This document shows positions 46,277 to 54,656 of a DNA stretch of 64,000 bases, in pieces. A program made the translations under genes and the position numbers. The stretch is taken from positions 1-64,000 of the forward strand of contig UQLZ01000007.1 of assembly GCA_900541935.1 (NCBI GenBank). Direction: 5' to 3'. The notes under the pieces are model-generated. The model searched no databases. It was not told where the DNA came from and saw only the letters and a list, made by a program, of their open reading frames with translations. Source of the DNA: an uncultured Prevotellaceae bacterium. GTDB taxonomy: Bacteria > Bacteroidota > Bacteroidia > Bacteroidales > Muribaculaceae. Position 1 is the first letter of the stretch; every line of letters begins with the position of its first letter.

Positions 46277-47298
46277 TACGGAAAGAAATAAAAGACGCTA
46301 TTAACAACGCTTTAAAATTTAAAATCCCTTTTTACGCATATAAGCAAAAAAATAAACCTGAATTTTTATTTGGAGCACAAATTGACAATAACTTCAAATC
46401 TGATTCTGGTTTCCGTATAGTTCCTTTTATTAAGTCTGGAAAATTTAAAGCCAAAACAATTTACCGGCAATATACAGAAAAAGATATTCCTCTATTTCCG
46501 ACCTCAAATATTATTCCAGAAATTACTGAATCATCAACAGAAAGACAGGAATACATCCAATCTGCTCAAAAATGTATAAATGAAATAAACGACCGAAACG
46601 ACTTATCAAAAGTCGTTTTCTCAAGAATCATTGTAAAAGAGTTTTCGACAGATGACTGGACTGTTGTTTTAGAGAATCTGGTTAAATCAAATCCAAATGC
46701 TTTCATCCATATATTCTATACACCAGAGACAGGTTGCTGGTTAGGAGCGACACCTGAGACCCTTGGAGAATACTCTAATGGCATTTTCAAAACTATGGCT
46801 CTCGCAGGGACAAGGAAAATAGGAGTTGAAAATTGGACCCTGAAGGATATAGAAGAACAAGAATACGTTGTCAAATACATTGCTAACATCATTGAATGCC
46901 TTGATTTAAGGTATTCTGTTTCCGAAAAATTCACAGCAAATGCTGGTTGTGTTGAGCATCTTTGCAACGAATTTACTATTTTTGAAAGCAACCTTAACAA
47001 GATAGAAGAATTGGTTAATCACCTCCATCCTACCCCAGCCCTTGCTGGCATGCCCAAAAAGGAATCTATTGACTGCATTAATAAATACGAATCACACAAT
47101 AGAGAATACTACGGAGGTTATATCGGACCATTTAGTTGTAATGAATTTGACTATAAAGTCAACCTGCGATGCATTAAATTTGATAACAATAAAATACAAC
47201 TGTTCGCAGGAGGAGGAATAACATCTAAATCTATTGCAGAAACAGAATATCAAGAAACAGAATCAAAATCGCAAACAATATTGTCTGCGATTTTCTAA
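46273..47298 (+). CDS. menF: Isochorismate synthase (chorismate-binding enzyme)
   Basis: A 341-aa member of the chorismate-binding family. Conserved segments are KVVFSRII, FYTPETGCWLGATPETLGEY, TMALAGTRKIG, HLHPTPALAGMPKKESI and YYGGYIGPF with VNLRCIKFDNNKIQLFAGGGI. It makes isochorismate from chorismate, the entry to menaquinone. The other men genes are not in the window, so MenF over EntC is inferred from the likely quinone need. Starts within the rimO stop (ATGA). A terminator hairpin overlaps its own last codons. Confidence 0.88.
   Translation: MIRKEIKDAINNALKFKIPFYAYKQKNKPEFLFGAQIDNNFKSDSGFRIVPFIKSGKFKAKTIYRQYTEKDIPLFPTSNIIPEITESSTERQEYIQSAQKCINEINDRNDLSKVVFSRIIVKEFSTDDWTVVLENLVKSNPNAFIHIFYTPETGCWLGATPETLGEYSNGIFKTMALAGTRKIGVENWTLKDIEEQEYVVKYIANIIECLDLRYSVSEKFTANAGCVEHLCNEFTIFESNLNKIEELVNHLHPTPALAGMPKKESIDCINKYESHNREYYGGYIGPFSCNEFDYKVNLRCIKFDNNKIQLFAGGGITSKSIAETEYQETESKSQTILSAIF
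47265..47296. terminator. Hairpin within the 3' end of menF, facing uvrA
   Basis: AAAATCGCA (47265-47273) pairs with TGCGATTTT (47286-47294), with more pairing inward. It covers the last ten codons of menF, whose stop is 9 bases from the convergent uvrA stop, so it may serve both strands. Confidence 0.6.
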
Positions 47299-47307
47299 AC
47301 TGCCTTA

Positions 47308-50133
47308 TTACATTCTTAACTCCTTTTCAAGATATTTACCTGTAACAGAGAATTTTGATTTTGCAACTTCTTCTGGTATTCCTTGTGCAACAATAACTCC
47401 TCCATCTTTTCCTCCTTCGGGCCCCATGTCAACGATGTAGTCAGCACACTTGATAACATCAAGATTATGCTCAATAACAAGCACAGTATTTCCCTTTTCA
47501 ACCAAGGCATTTAAGACATTTAGAAGCACCCGAATATCCTCGAAATGCAATCCAGTAGTTGGCTCGTCAAGTATAAACAAGGTATTTCCCGTTTCAGGCT
47601 TAGACAACTCCAAAGAAAGTTTTATTCTCTGACACTCTCCTCCAGATAACGTATTTGACGGTTGCCCAAGTTTAACATATCCCAAACCTACACTCTGTAA
47701 AACCTTAAGTTTCTTTGATATAACAGGTATATTTTCAAAAAACTCAGCAGCCTGATTGATGGTCATATCCAATACATCCGCAATTGACTTTCCCTTATAT
47801 CTCACTTCAAGAGTCTCTCTGTCAAATCTCTTTCCATGACACGCCTCACATGGAACAAAAACATTAGGCAAGAAATTCATTTCTATAGACTTATATCCAT
47901 TGCCTTTACATTCCGGACACTTGCCTCCGCCAGTTGCATTAAATGAAAATCTACCTGGTTTGTATCCTCTAATTTTTGACTCTGGTAACTTGACAAAAAC
48001 GTCACGAATATCATTCCACACCTTTGTATATGTAGCAGGGTTCGAGCGTGGCATCTTACCTATCGGAGACTGGTCAACTGTTATTACTTTGTTTATATTT
48101 TCGACTCCAATCACTTCTTTGTAAGGCAAAGGATTATCAAGTGACCTATAGAACAATTTACTCAATAGCGGACGAAGTGTTCCATTTATCAATGTAGATT
48201 TTCCGCTTCCAGAGATACCTGTTACACAAACAAACAGCCCTAATGGTATTCTAAAATCAACATTTTTCAAGTTATTACCCGTACAACCTTTCAATTCAAA
48301 GAAAGTTCCGTTGCCAGGGCGTCTGACCTTTGGCACTTCTATCTTAAAATCACCATTTATATACTTTGATGTCAGAGTGTTACTCTTTAGCATTTCCGCA
48401 GGCGTACCTGCAAAAACAACATTACCGCCCTTCTTTCCCGCAAAAGGACCTATATCAACAACAAAGTCAGCCTCTGTCATCATATCCTTATCGTGTTCTA
48501 CTACAATAATTGTATTGCCAACATCTCTTAAATCTTTTAATGACCTTATCAAGCGGTCATTATCTCTCTGATGAAGGCCAATACTCGGTTCGTCAAGAAT
48601 ATATGTAACATTTACCAACTGAGACCCAATTTGAGTAGCAAGCCGTATTCGCTGACTCTCCCCTCCAGAAAGCGATGCAGAACGGCGGTTCAAAGAAAGA
48701 TATCCCAATCCAACCTGTATCATAAAACTCAAACGTGAGCGAATTTCCTTAATAATTTCCTTGGCTATTATTTTATGAATATCCAACAGGTGATTTTCCA
48801 AATCAGAAATCCACTCTTCCAAATCAACTAACTCCATTGATGCCAATTCGTAAATATTTTTACCATTGACATAAAAATGTAAAGCCTCTTCATTAAGACG
48901 CCTGCCATGACAAGTTGGACACTCAACCGAAGTATAGAACTGTCCTACCTTCTTTTGTGTTGTCAAGGACTCGTCTTCCTGCTGTGCCTCAATATATTTG
49001 ACAACGCCTTCATAATTGGAAAAATAATCTGACATTGTCAATTCTGAAGCCAAATGCACTTGACGACAAGTTCCATTAAGTATATCATCAAGAACATCTT
49101 CAGGCAAATCCTGGATAGGCGTTTTTAGTGTATATCCACTATCTTCACAAATAGAAGAAATTTGATTAAAAATCAAAGAATTTTTAAAGTTACCCAAAGG
49201 AACAATTCCCCCATTATATATAGACTTCGATTTATCTGGAATAACCTTATCTATATCTATCTGGTTAACGTATCCTAATCCTTTACATTTGGGACATGCT
49301 CCCAACGGAGAATTAAATGAGAAATTATGCGGAGCAGGCTCTCTATATGACAGTCCCGTAACTGGATCCATTAACGATTTACTATAGTAATTGACAGAGC
49401 CAGCCTCAACATCATAAATCATCAACAGACCTTTTCCCTGCTTCATTGCAAGCGAAACCGTATCACTAAGCCTTTTTCTATCAGAATCCGAAACTTTAAG
49501 TTTATCAATAACCAATTCAATGCTGTGATTCTTGTATCTGTCAAGTTTCATTCCTGCAACAATCTCGCGAATTTCTCCATCCACACGAATGTTCAAATAT
49601 CCCTTTCTGCGATATTGCTCAAATAAATCCTTATAATGTCCCTTTCTATTATTAACTAAAGGTGATAATACCATGGTTTTCTTACCTTGATATTTATCTA
49701 TAATTAAATCAACAATTTGCGATTCTGTATATTTTATCATTCTTTCCCCACTCTTATACGAAACGGCTTCGCCTATTCTCGCAAAAAGCAAACGCAAAAA
49801 ATCATATACTTCAGTAATTGTCCCGATAGTACTTCTCGGATTTTTATTTATCGTTTTCTGCTCAATAGAAATTACAGGTGTCAAGCCTGAAATCTTGTCC
49901 AGATCTGGTCGCTCAAGACTGCCAAGCATACGGCGGGCATAAGATGAAAAAGTTTCTATATAGCGTCTCTGTCCTTCAGCATATATTGTATCAAAAGCCA
50001 ATGAAGACTTTCCGCTACCGCTTAATCCGGTTATTACGGTAAGTTTGTTGTGAGGGATTTCAACATCTACATTCTTAAGATTATGAACTCTCGCTCCTAA
50101 AACAGAAATCACATCTTCTCTATCTTCTGACAT
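47308..50133 (-). CDS. uvrA: Excinuclease ABC subunit A
   Basis: UvrA is the damage sensor of nucleotide excision repair. The 941-aa protein has two ABC ATPase modules: Walker A GLSGSGKSSLAF (~35) and GISGSGKSTLI (~640), signature LSGGESQRIRLA and LSGGECQRIKLS. The zinc-binding Cys pairs are in CPKCKGLGY, CPTCHGRRLN and CPECKGNGYKS...CEACHGKRF. The length is typical. Seven bases downstream of a lytic transglycosylase gene and likely co-transcribed with it. Confidence 0.97.
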   Translation of the reverse strand: MSEDREDVISVLGARVHNLKNVDVEIPHNKLTVITGLSGSGKSSLAFDTIYAEGQRRYIETFSSYARRMLGSLERPDLDKISGLTPVISIEQKTINKNPRSTIGTITEVYDFLRLLFARIGEAVSYKSGERMIKYTESQIVDLIIDKYQGKKTMVLSPLVNNRKGHYKDLFEQYRRKGYLNIRVDGEIREIVAGMKLDRYKNHSIELVIDKLKVSDSDRKRLSDTVSLAMKQGKGLLMIYDVEAGSVNYYSKSLMDPVTGLSYREPAPHNFSFNSPLGACPKCKGLGYVNQIDIDKVIPDKSKSIYNGGIVPLGNFKNSLIFNQISSICEDSGYTLKTPIQDLPEDVLDDILNGTCRQVHLASELTMSDYFSNYEGVVKYIEAQQEDESLTTQKKVGQFYTSVECPTCHGRRLNEEALHFYVNGKNIYELASMELVDLEEWISDLENHLLDIHKIIAKEIIKEIRSRLSFMIQVGLGYLSLNRRSASLSGGESQRIRLATQIGSQLVNVTYILDEPSIGLHQRDNDRLIRSLKDLRDVGNTIIVVEHDKDMMTEADFVVDIGPFAGKKGGNVVFAGTPAEMLKSNTLTSKYINGDFKIEVPKVRRPGNGTFFELKGCTGNNLKNVDFRIPLGLFVCVTGISGSGKSTLINGTLRPLLSKLFYRSLDNPLPYKEVIGVENINKVITVDQSPIGKMPRSNPATYTKVWNDIRDVFVKLPESKIRGYKPGRFSFNATGGGKCPECKGNGYKSIEMNFLPNVFVPCEACHGKRFDRETLEVRYKGKSIADVLDMTINQAAEFFENIPVISKKLKVLQSVGLGYVKLGQPSNTLSGGECQRIKLSLELSKPETGNTLFILDEPTTGLHFEDIRVLLNVLNALVEKGNTVLVIEHNLDVIKCADYIVDMGPEGGKDGGVIVAQGIPEEVAKSKFSVTGKYLEKELRM

Positions 50134-50140
50134 TATAATA

Positions 50141-51043
50141 TTATTTCTTAAAATGATTACTTCTATACAAATCTTCTTTATCAGGAACTCTTACAATATA
50201 AGTTTTGCCCTTTTTATTCTGCAAACTGGTTGACTTAATCCATTGGTTAGCCTCTCTCAACTGCGAATAAGTAATTCCATACTCTTTAGCCCAGTCAACC
50301 CAACTTTCTACTGGCGTTGACACTTTAACCTCCTTATATGAAGCTGTATAATATTTTTGGTTCTCCTTAATTCTAAATCCGAAACGCTCTGGATGCTGAA
50401 GCATATACTTATATGCCATTATGCGGAAGATATATCTTGAAGTTTCCTTATTCAAGTACAAATCGAAAGCATTTTCAACATCTTGATCTTCCAATTGACC
50501 CGCTATTCGAGCCATACCTGCATTATATGATGATGCAACTGTTATCCAACAGCCATACTTTTTATAGCCTTGTTTCAAATAGCGGCATGCTGCCTCTGTT
50601 GCCTTTCTAATATTATACCTTTCATCAATCTCATCATTGACTTCAAGACCATACTGTCGAGCAGTACCTGCAAGAAACTGCCATAAGCCAGCCGCTTTAG
50701 ACAGGGAATACGCTCGCTCATCAAAAGCACTCTCTGTCGCTACCAAATAAAAGAAATCTTCAGGAACTCCGTTTTTTTTCAAGATTGGAACAATTTCATT
50801 ATAATATTTGCCTGCTCTCTTGATAACTAAAATAGAAGTTGTATGACCGTAAGTTAGAGAAACAATCTCTCTATCCATTCGCTCATACATATCTGCTCTA
50901 TCAAATGACACTTCTGCATCTGCAAATTTCATTTTATGCGGAAAAGATGGTGCAGAAACTGTTTTTTCTGCACTTTCATTCACTGTTGCTCCACAAGAAC
51001 TGAAAGCAAACAATGCAACTAACAATAATATTATTTTTTTCAT
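50141..51043 (-). CDS. Lytic transglycosylase, lipoprotein (MltD-like)
   Basis: A 300-aa lipoprotein (signal ending FAFSSC, Cys17). The SLT domain has the catalytic Glu in FYLVATESAFDERAYSLSKAAGLWQF (~103) followed by TARQYGL and SYNAGMARI. The C-terminus (VSTPVESWVDWAKEYGITYSQLREANQW) is a LysM-like cell-wall binding segment. It cleaves peptidoglycan glycan strands in the periplasm. It overlaps the upstream T9SS-cargo gene by 4 bases (ATGA) and leads into uvrA. Confidence 0.9.
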   Translation of the reverse strand: MKKIILLLVALFAFSSCGATVNESAEKTVSAPSFPHKMKFADAEVSFDRADMYERMDREIVSLTYGHTTSILVIKRAGKYYNEIVPILKKNGVPEDFFYLVATESAFDERAYSLSKAAGLWQFLAGTARQYGLEVNDEIDERYNIRKATEAACRYLKQGYKKYGCWITVASSYNAGMARIAGQLEDQDVENAFDLYLNKETSRYIFRIMAYKYMLQHPERFGFRIKENQKYYTASYKEVKVSTPVESWVDWAKEYGITYSQLREANQWIKSTSLQNKKGKTYIVRVPDKEDLYRSNHFKK

Positions 51044-52341
51044 TTGTTACTCTTTAAGATATTTATATCTCCTTTCATCTTGTACTCCTTACCATCTGCT
51101 CCTAACGCTTCAATCACATAGAAATATACACCGGGGTTAACAAATTTACCTTTGTACTTTCCGTCCCAACCAATAGCAGGATCTTCAAAATGTGTTATTT
51201 CATTGCCATATCTGTCAAAAATCCAACATCTGAAAGAAACAATAGATTTATATGATACTTTCCATTCATCATTAATGCCTTCGGTTGCATTGGGAGAAAA
51301 AGCATTTGGACAATCGAGCATGGATTCACCTATATTTACATTATATACATCACCTTCTGTCAAACATGTTCCATCTGCATTGTCGCAAACAAACTTCACA
51401 AACGTAGTTCCTTCTTCATCAAACGTATATACAATCTCATCTGTATTTACCTTAAAAATAATATCAGAAAAATCAGCTGTCTTAGAGAACTGCCACTCCT
51501 TAAATTCAACAGCATCGGAGCAATATGCTGTAAACGTTATTTCTGCAGGTGCAGAGCCTCCTAAAGTTTCTCCTTCCGGCTTTATCTCATTCGTATTATC
51601 TCGTTTTGATTGCTCTGCAAAAGAATGGACATCTATAGATTTTGTCTGGTATGTATCACTTGAAAAAGAGTCTTTAAGTCCCCATTCCGACAAAAACCTA
51701 TCTCCTGAAATTGTAATAATAGTATTACTTAATGGAGCCGGAATAGTCAATGTACTACCAATATTTTCCAATTCCTTAACAACTGTTTTGGACTCAAAAG
51801 CAAGTAAATCTTGATTCCATTCCTGAGTATCATAAGACACCTCTATCTTTCTATCTAATTGCTTAGGCATCCCATTAATTGTATAATATTGTATAGGTTT
51901 ACATTCCGATACCAAGTTAAGATTTGCCATTCCACAATCCTGATTTGCATCGAATGCAATAGACTCTATATCAAAATAGTAAGCTGAATAATCAACAATC
52001 CAAAATGCGGTCTGTCTATTTCCGTCCTTAACTATATATCCACAGTTTCCCTCTAATTTCGCCAAAGTTGAAATACCATTTTCAAGTCTTGATTCCACTG
52101 GGTCTGCAAATCCACCTCCTGACTGTCGAAACCTAAACCATTCAACAGGAGAATCTGAATTGCCCCGATATGATGCTTCTACACCTGACAATTCATTAAT
52201 AACATATATTTTCTCCAATCCAGTCGAAGCCTCTGGAACGACAGAAATCGCATTTCTTGTCAGGCCTGCGAACTCCAAATCTGCAGCAAAAATATTTGCA
52301 GATAAGGCAAACGATATAAGCAATAAAAATATTTTTTTCAT
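51040..52341 (-). CDS. Secreted protein with T9SS type B (gliding-motility-type) C-terminal domain
   Basis: A 433-aa secreted protein. The ATG at 52341 gives a clean signal peptide (MKKIFLLLISFALSANIFAA). The middle holds Ig-like beta segments without a recognised enzyme motif (AEITFTAYCSDAVEFKEWQFSK, FVKFVCDNADGTC). The last ~85 residues are a type B sorting domain (CHU_C-like): CPNAFSPNATEGINDEW, FDRYGNEI, GWDGKYKGKFVNPGVYFYVIEA and a Lys-rich end. It would pass the outer membrane by the type IX system. A minus-strand -7 box TATTTTTG (52412-52419) is upstream, with a 5' leader hairpin. Confidence 0.88.
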   Translation of the reverse strand: MKKIFLLLISFALSANIFAADLEFAGLTRNAISVVPEASTGLEKIYVINELSGVEASYRGNSDSPVEWFRFRQSGGGFADPVESRLENGISTLAKLEGNCGYIVKDGNRQTAFWIVDYSAYYFDIESIAFDANQDCGMANLNLVSECKPIQYYTINGMPKQLDRKIEVSYDTQEWNQDLLAFESKTVVKELENIGSTLTIPAPLSNTIITISGDRFLSEWGLKDSFSSDTYQTKSIDVHSFAEQSKRDNTNEIKPEGETLGGSAPAEITFTAYCSDAVEFKEWQFSKTADFSDIIFKVNTDEIVYTFDEEGTTFVKFVCDNADGTCLTEGDVYNVNIGESMLDCPNAFSPNATEGINDEWKVSYKSIVSFRCWIFDRYGNEITHFEDPAIGWDGKYKGKFVNPGVYFYVIEALGADGKEYKMKGDINILKSNK

Positions 52342-52361
52342 ATATAATCTATAACTAAGGA

Positions 52362-52396
52362 AATAACGCAATTTCCTTTAATTATATTGCGTTATT
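52362..52396 (-). promoter_or_regulatory. Leader hairpin ahead of the T9SS-cargo gene
   Basis: AATAACGCAAT (52362-52372) is the exact inverted complement of ATTGCGTTATT (52386-52396). It lies between the -7 box (52412-52419, minus) and the ATG at 52341, so it would be in the 5' leader. It may be an mRNA stabiliser or a protein operator; a terminator is less likely since no T-run follows on the minus strand. Confidence 0.45.
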
Positions 52397-52477
52397 AAAA
52401 TATGGAATATGCAAAAATACAAAATTCGCCTTAATCTAACAATCCAAAACGCCAATAGAAATCCTGAATTTTTCCTT

Positions 52478-52759
52478 TTAATATTCACTGTCGCCATATT
52501 CTTCTCGAAGATATTCTATATCCTCATCATTCAAATCTCCGCTTGAACAATCATATTCTTCTTCTTCCTCATAGTAAATGCCTTCATCATCACAATACTG
52601 ATCCATCTCGGCTTCCTCGTGAAAAGTCGTATAAACTTGTCCATTTTCATCTCGCAGTCTGTTATCTTTTTGAATATTCAATTGTGGTGTAGTACCATCC
52701 TGCAATCCAAAACCGAATATATTATCAAAAAAAGCCCCTATTTTTTCGAAGAAATCCAT
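52478..52759 (-). CDS. Small acidic protein of unknown function
   Basis: A 93-aa protein starting at the ATG at 52759 (MDFFEKIGAFFDNIFGFG). A longer frame upstream is AT-rich, runs through the promoter TAACTTTG (52787-52794, minus) and is rejected. The N-terminus is a short amphipathic helix; the remainder is strongly acidic (EEAEMDQYCDDEGIYYEEEEEYD, ending DSEY). No recognised domain. It is divergent from the PASTA protein gene. I do not recognise a function. Confidence 0.75.
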   Translation of the reverse strand: MDFFEKIGAFFDNIFGFGLQDGTTPQLNIQKDNRLRDENGQVYTTFHEEAEMDQYCDDEGIYYEEEEEYDCSSGDLNDEDIEYLREEYGDSEY

Positions 52760-52939
52760 AATTAAATCTTTTAAGGTTATATATAGCAAAGTTACCAATA
52801 ATATCATCAAAACAAAAGAATAACACTCTAAAACAAGCAATGAGAAGTATAAATGATGCAAAATCTCAGATAATTTATTATTTTTGCAGAAGTTAAATAT
52901 TTGTGCCAATAAAAGCACGAACATAAATGTTTTTTAGAT

Positions 52940-53575
52940 ATGAACAATAATTCATTTCTTGATTTTTTCAAGAAACACCGCATTTTAGCAAATATACTTA
53001 TAATCACGGCTGTCAATTTAGTTTTACTGACAGTTGCATATCTTTCATTAGGTCCATACACTCACCATAATGAGTACCAAATAGTTCCAGAATTAAAAGG
53101 CATGTCGGTTGAAGAAGTTTCGACTCTTCTTGCATCAAAAAATCTGAAATATGAAGTCACAGATTCAATATTCGACAATACTTCAAAACCAGGCTGTATC
53201 ATTATGCAAACGCCAAAAGGTGGTTCAAAAATCAAAGACGGCAGAACAATATACCTAACAATCAGATCATACTCTACAAAAAAAGTAAAAGTTCCTTATG
53301 TAAATGACTTGTCAATGCGTCAAGGAATGGCAGCACTGCATAGTGCAGGCCTGACAAATATATCAATAGAACACAAACCTTCCGAATATTCAGACCTCAT
53401 ATTAGAACTGAAAATGAATGGACTTCCTTTGCAAAAAGGAGATTTGATTCCTGTAAATTCCAAAGTTACAATAGTTGTTGGCGATGGTTCCTTACAACTT
53501 GCAGACTCAACAATACTCAACGACTACAATGAGAATATTGATGCTTTGGAATTTGACGCATCCACTTTGGAATAA
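52940..53575 (+). CDS. Single-pass membrane protein with PASTA domains
   Basis: A 211-aa protein with a cytoplasmic N-terminus, one membrane helix (residues ~17-38, ANILIITAVNLVLLTVAYLSLG) and two PASTA domains outside: VPELKGMSVEEVSTLLASKNL (~48-112) and VPYVNDLSMRQGMAALHSAGL (~116-180). PASTA domains usually bind peptidoglycan or muropeptides, normally on kinases or PBPs; here there is no kinase. It is 6 bases upstream of rluD, an association I recall across Bacteroidota. Confidence 0.88.
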   Translation: MNNNSFLDFFKKHRILANILIITAVNLVLLTVAYLSLGPYTHHNEYQIVPELKGMSVEEVSTLLASKNLKYEVTDSIFDNTSKPGCIIMQTPKGGSKIKDGRTIYLTIRSYSTKKVKVPYVNDLSMRQGMAALHSAGLTNISIEHKPSEYSDLILELKMNGLPLQKGDLIPVNSKVTIVVGDGSLQLADSTILNDYNENIDALEFDASTLE

Positions 53576-53581
53576 TAAGTT

Positions 53582-54655
53582 ATGACAAACGAAGAAATAA
53601 TAGAACAAGAATACGACGAAGAGTTAAGTGACGAACTTGCAGGCAATGACTCACAGGAACTATGGGAACATTACCGCTTTGTTGCCGAGAAGGGACAAAC
53701 TTTACTGCGGGTTGATAAATTTTTAGTATCCCATATCGACAAAACTTCTCGCAATAGAATACAGCAAGCGGCTGAAGCCGGTTGCATATTGGTTAATGGC
53801 AATCCAGTAAAATCGAACTATCGTGTTAAGCCATTTGACGTTGTTTCCTTAGTGATGGACCGTCCGCGATATGAACTTGAAATTATACCGGAAGACATTC
53901 CTCTTGACATAGTTTACGAAGATGATGCTCTACTTGTAGTTAACAAACCTGCGGGACTTGTCGTTCATCCAGGTCATGGCAATTACAGTGGCACTCTTGT
54001 TAATGCATTGGCGTACCATTTTAAGGATAATCCTGACTACGACGTTAGTGACCCTCGACTTGGTCTGGTTCACCGCATCGACAAGGATACATCAGGCTTA
54101 CTCGTCGTTGCAAAAACTCCTGATGCAAAGACTCATCTGGGAAAACAATTCTTCAATAAAACCACACACCGCCAATATGTTGCTGTTGTATGGGGCAAAT
54201 TTGATGAAGAAGGAGGCAGAATTGAGGGCAATATAGGAAGAAGCCCTAAAGACAGACTACAAATGACAGTTTTCCCAGAAGGAGATGCAGGGAAACACGC
54301 TGTTACTCATTACAAGGTGATTGAAAACCTCAGTCATGTTGCAGTTGTTCAATGCCAATTAGAAACAGGAAGAACTCACCAAATCAGGGTTCACATGAAG
54401 TATATTGGTCATCCGCTTTTCAATGATGAAAGATATGGTGGAGATAAAATTCTGAGAGGAGTTTCAACGGCAAAATATACACAATTTGTTCAAAATTGCT
54501 TCAAGACTTGCCCACGCCAAGCATTACACGCCAAAACCTTAGGTTTTGTTCACCCAACAACAGGCGAAGAAATGTTCTTTAACAGTGAAATTCCGGAAGA
54601 CATGACAAACCTCATTACCAAATGGGAAGAATATTACAACAGTTATAATAAATAA
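53582..54655 (+). CDS. rluD: RluD/RluA-family 23S rRNA pseudouridine synthase
   Basis: A 357-aa enzyme with an acidic leader (residues 1-~35), an S4 domain (LRVDKFLVSHIDKTSRNRIQQAAEAGCILVNG) and the RluA-type catalytic domain with the active Asp in GLVHRIDKDTSGLLVVAKT (~160-178). ETGRTHQIRVHMKYIGHPLFNDERYG is the downstream signature. It likely modifies helix 69 of 23S rRNA. It is transcribed with the PASTA gene. The convergent yihY gene stops one base after it. Confidence 0.94.
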   Translation: MTNEEIIEQEYDEELSDELAGNDSQELWEHYRFVAEKGQTLLRVDKFLVSHIDKTSRNRIQQAAEAGCILVNGNPVKSNYRVKPFDVVSLVMDRPRYELEIIPEDIPLDIVYEDDALLVVNKPAGLVVHPGHGNYSGTLVNALAYHFKDNPDYDVSDPRLGLVHRIDKDTSGLLVVAKTPDAKTHLGKQFFNKTTHRQYVAVVWGKFDEEGGRIEGNIGRSPKDRLQMTVFPEGDAGKHAVTHYKVIENLSHVAVVQCQLETGRTHQIRVHMKYIGHPLFNDERYGGDKILRGVSTAKYTQFVQNCFKTCPRQALHAKTLGFVHPTTGEEMFFNSEIPEDMTNLITKWEEYYNSYNK

Positions 54656-54656
54656 A

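Noticed and set aside
51152..51814. A 220-codon plus-strand frame
   Set aside because: Antisense to the T9SS-cargo gene, whose signal peptide and sorting domain are clear.
52760..52924. Upstream extension of the small acidic protein as a membrane helix
   Set aside because: The stretch contains the gene's own promoter and is AT-rich; its hydrophobicity follows from base composition.
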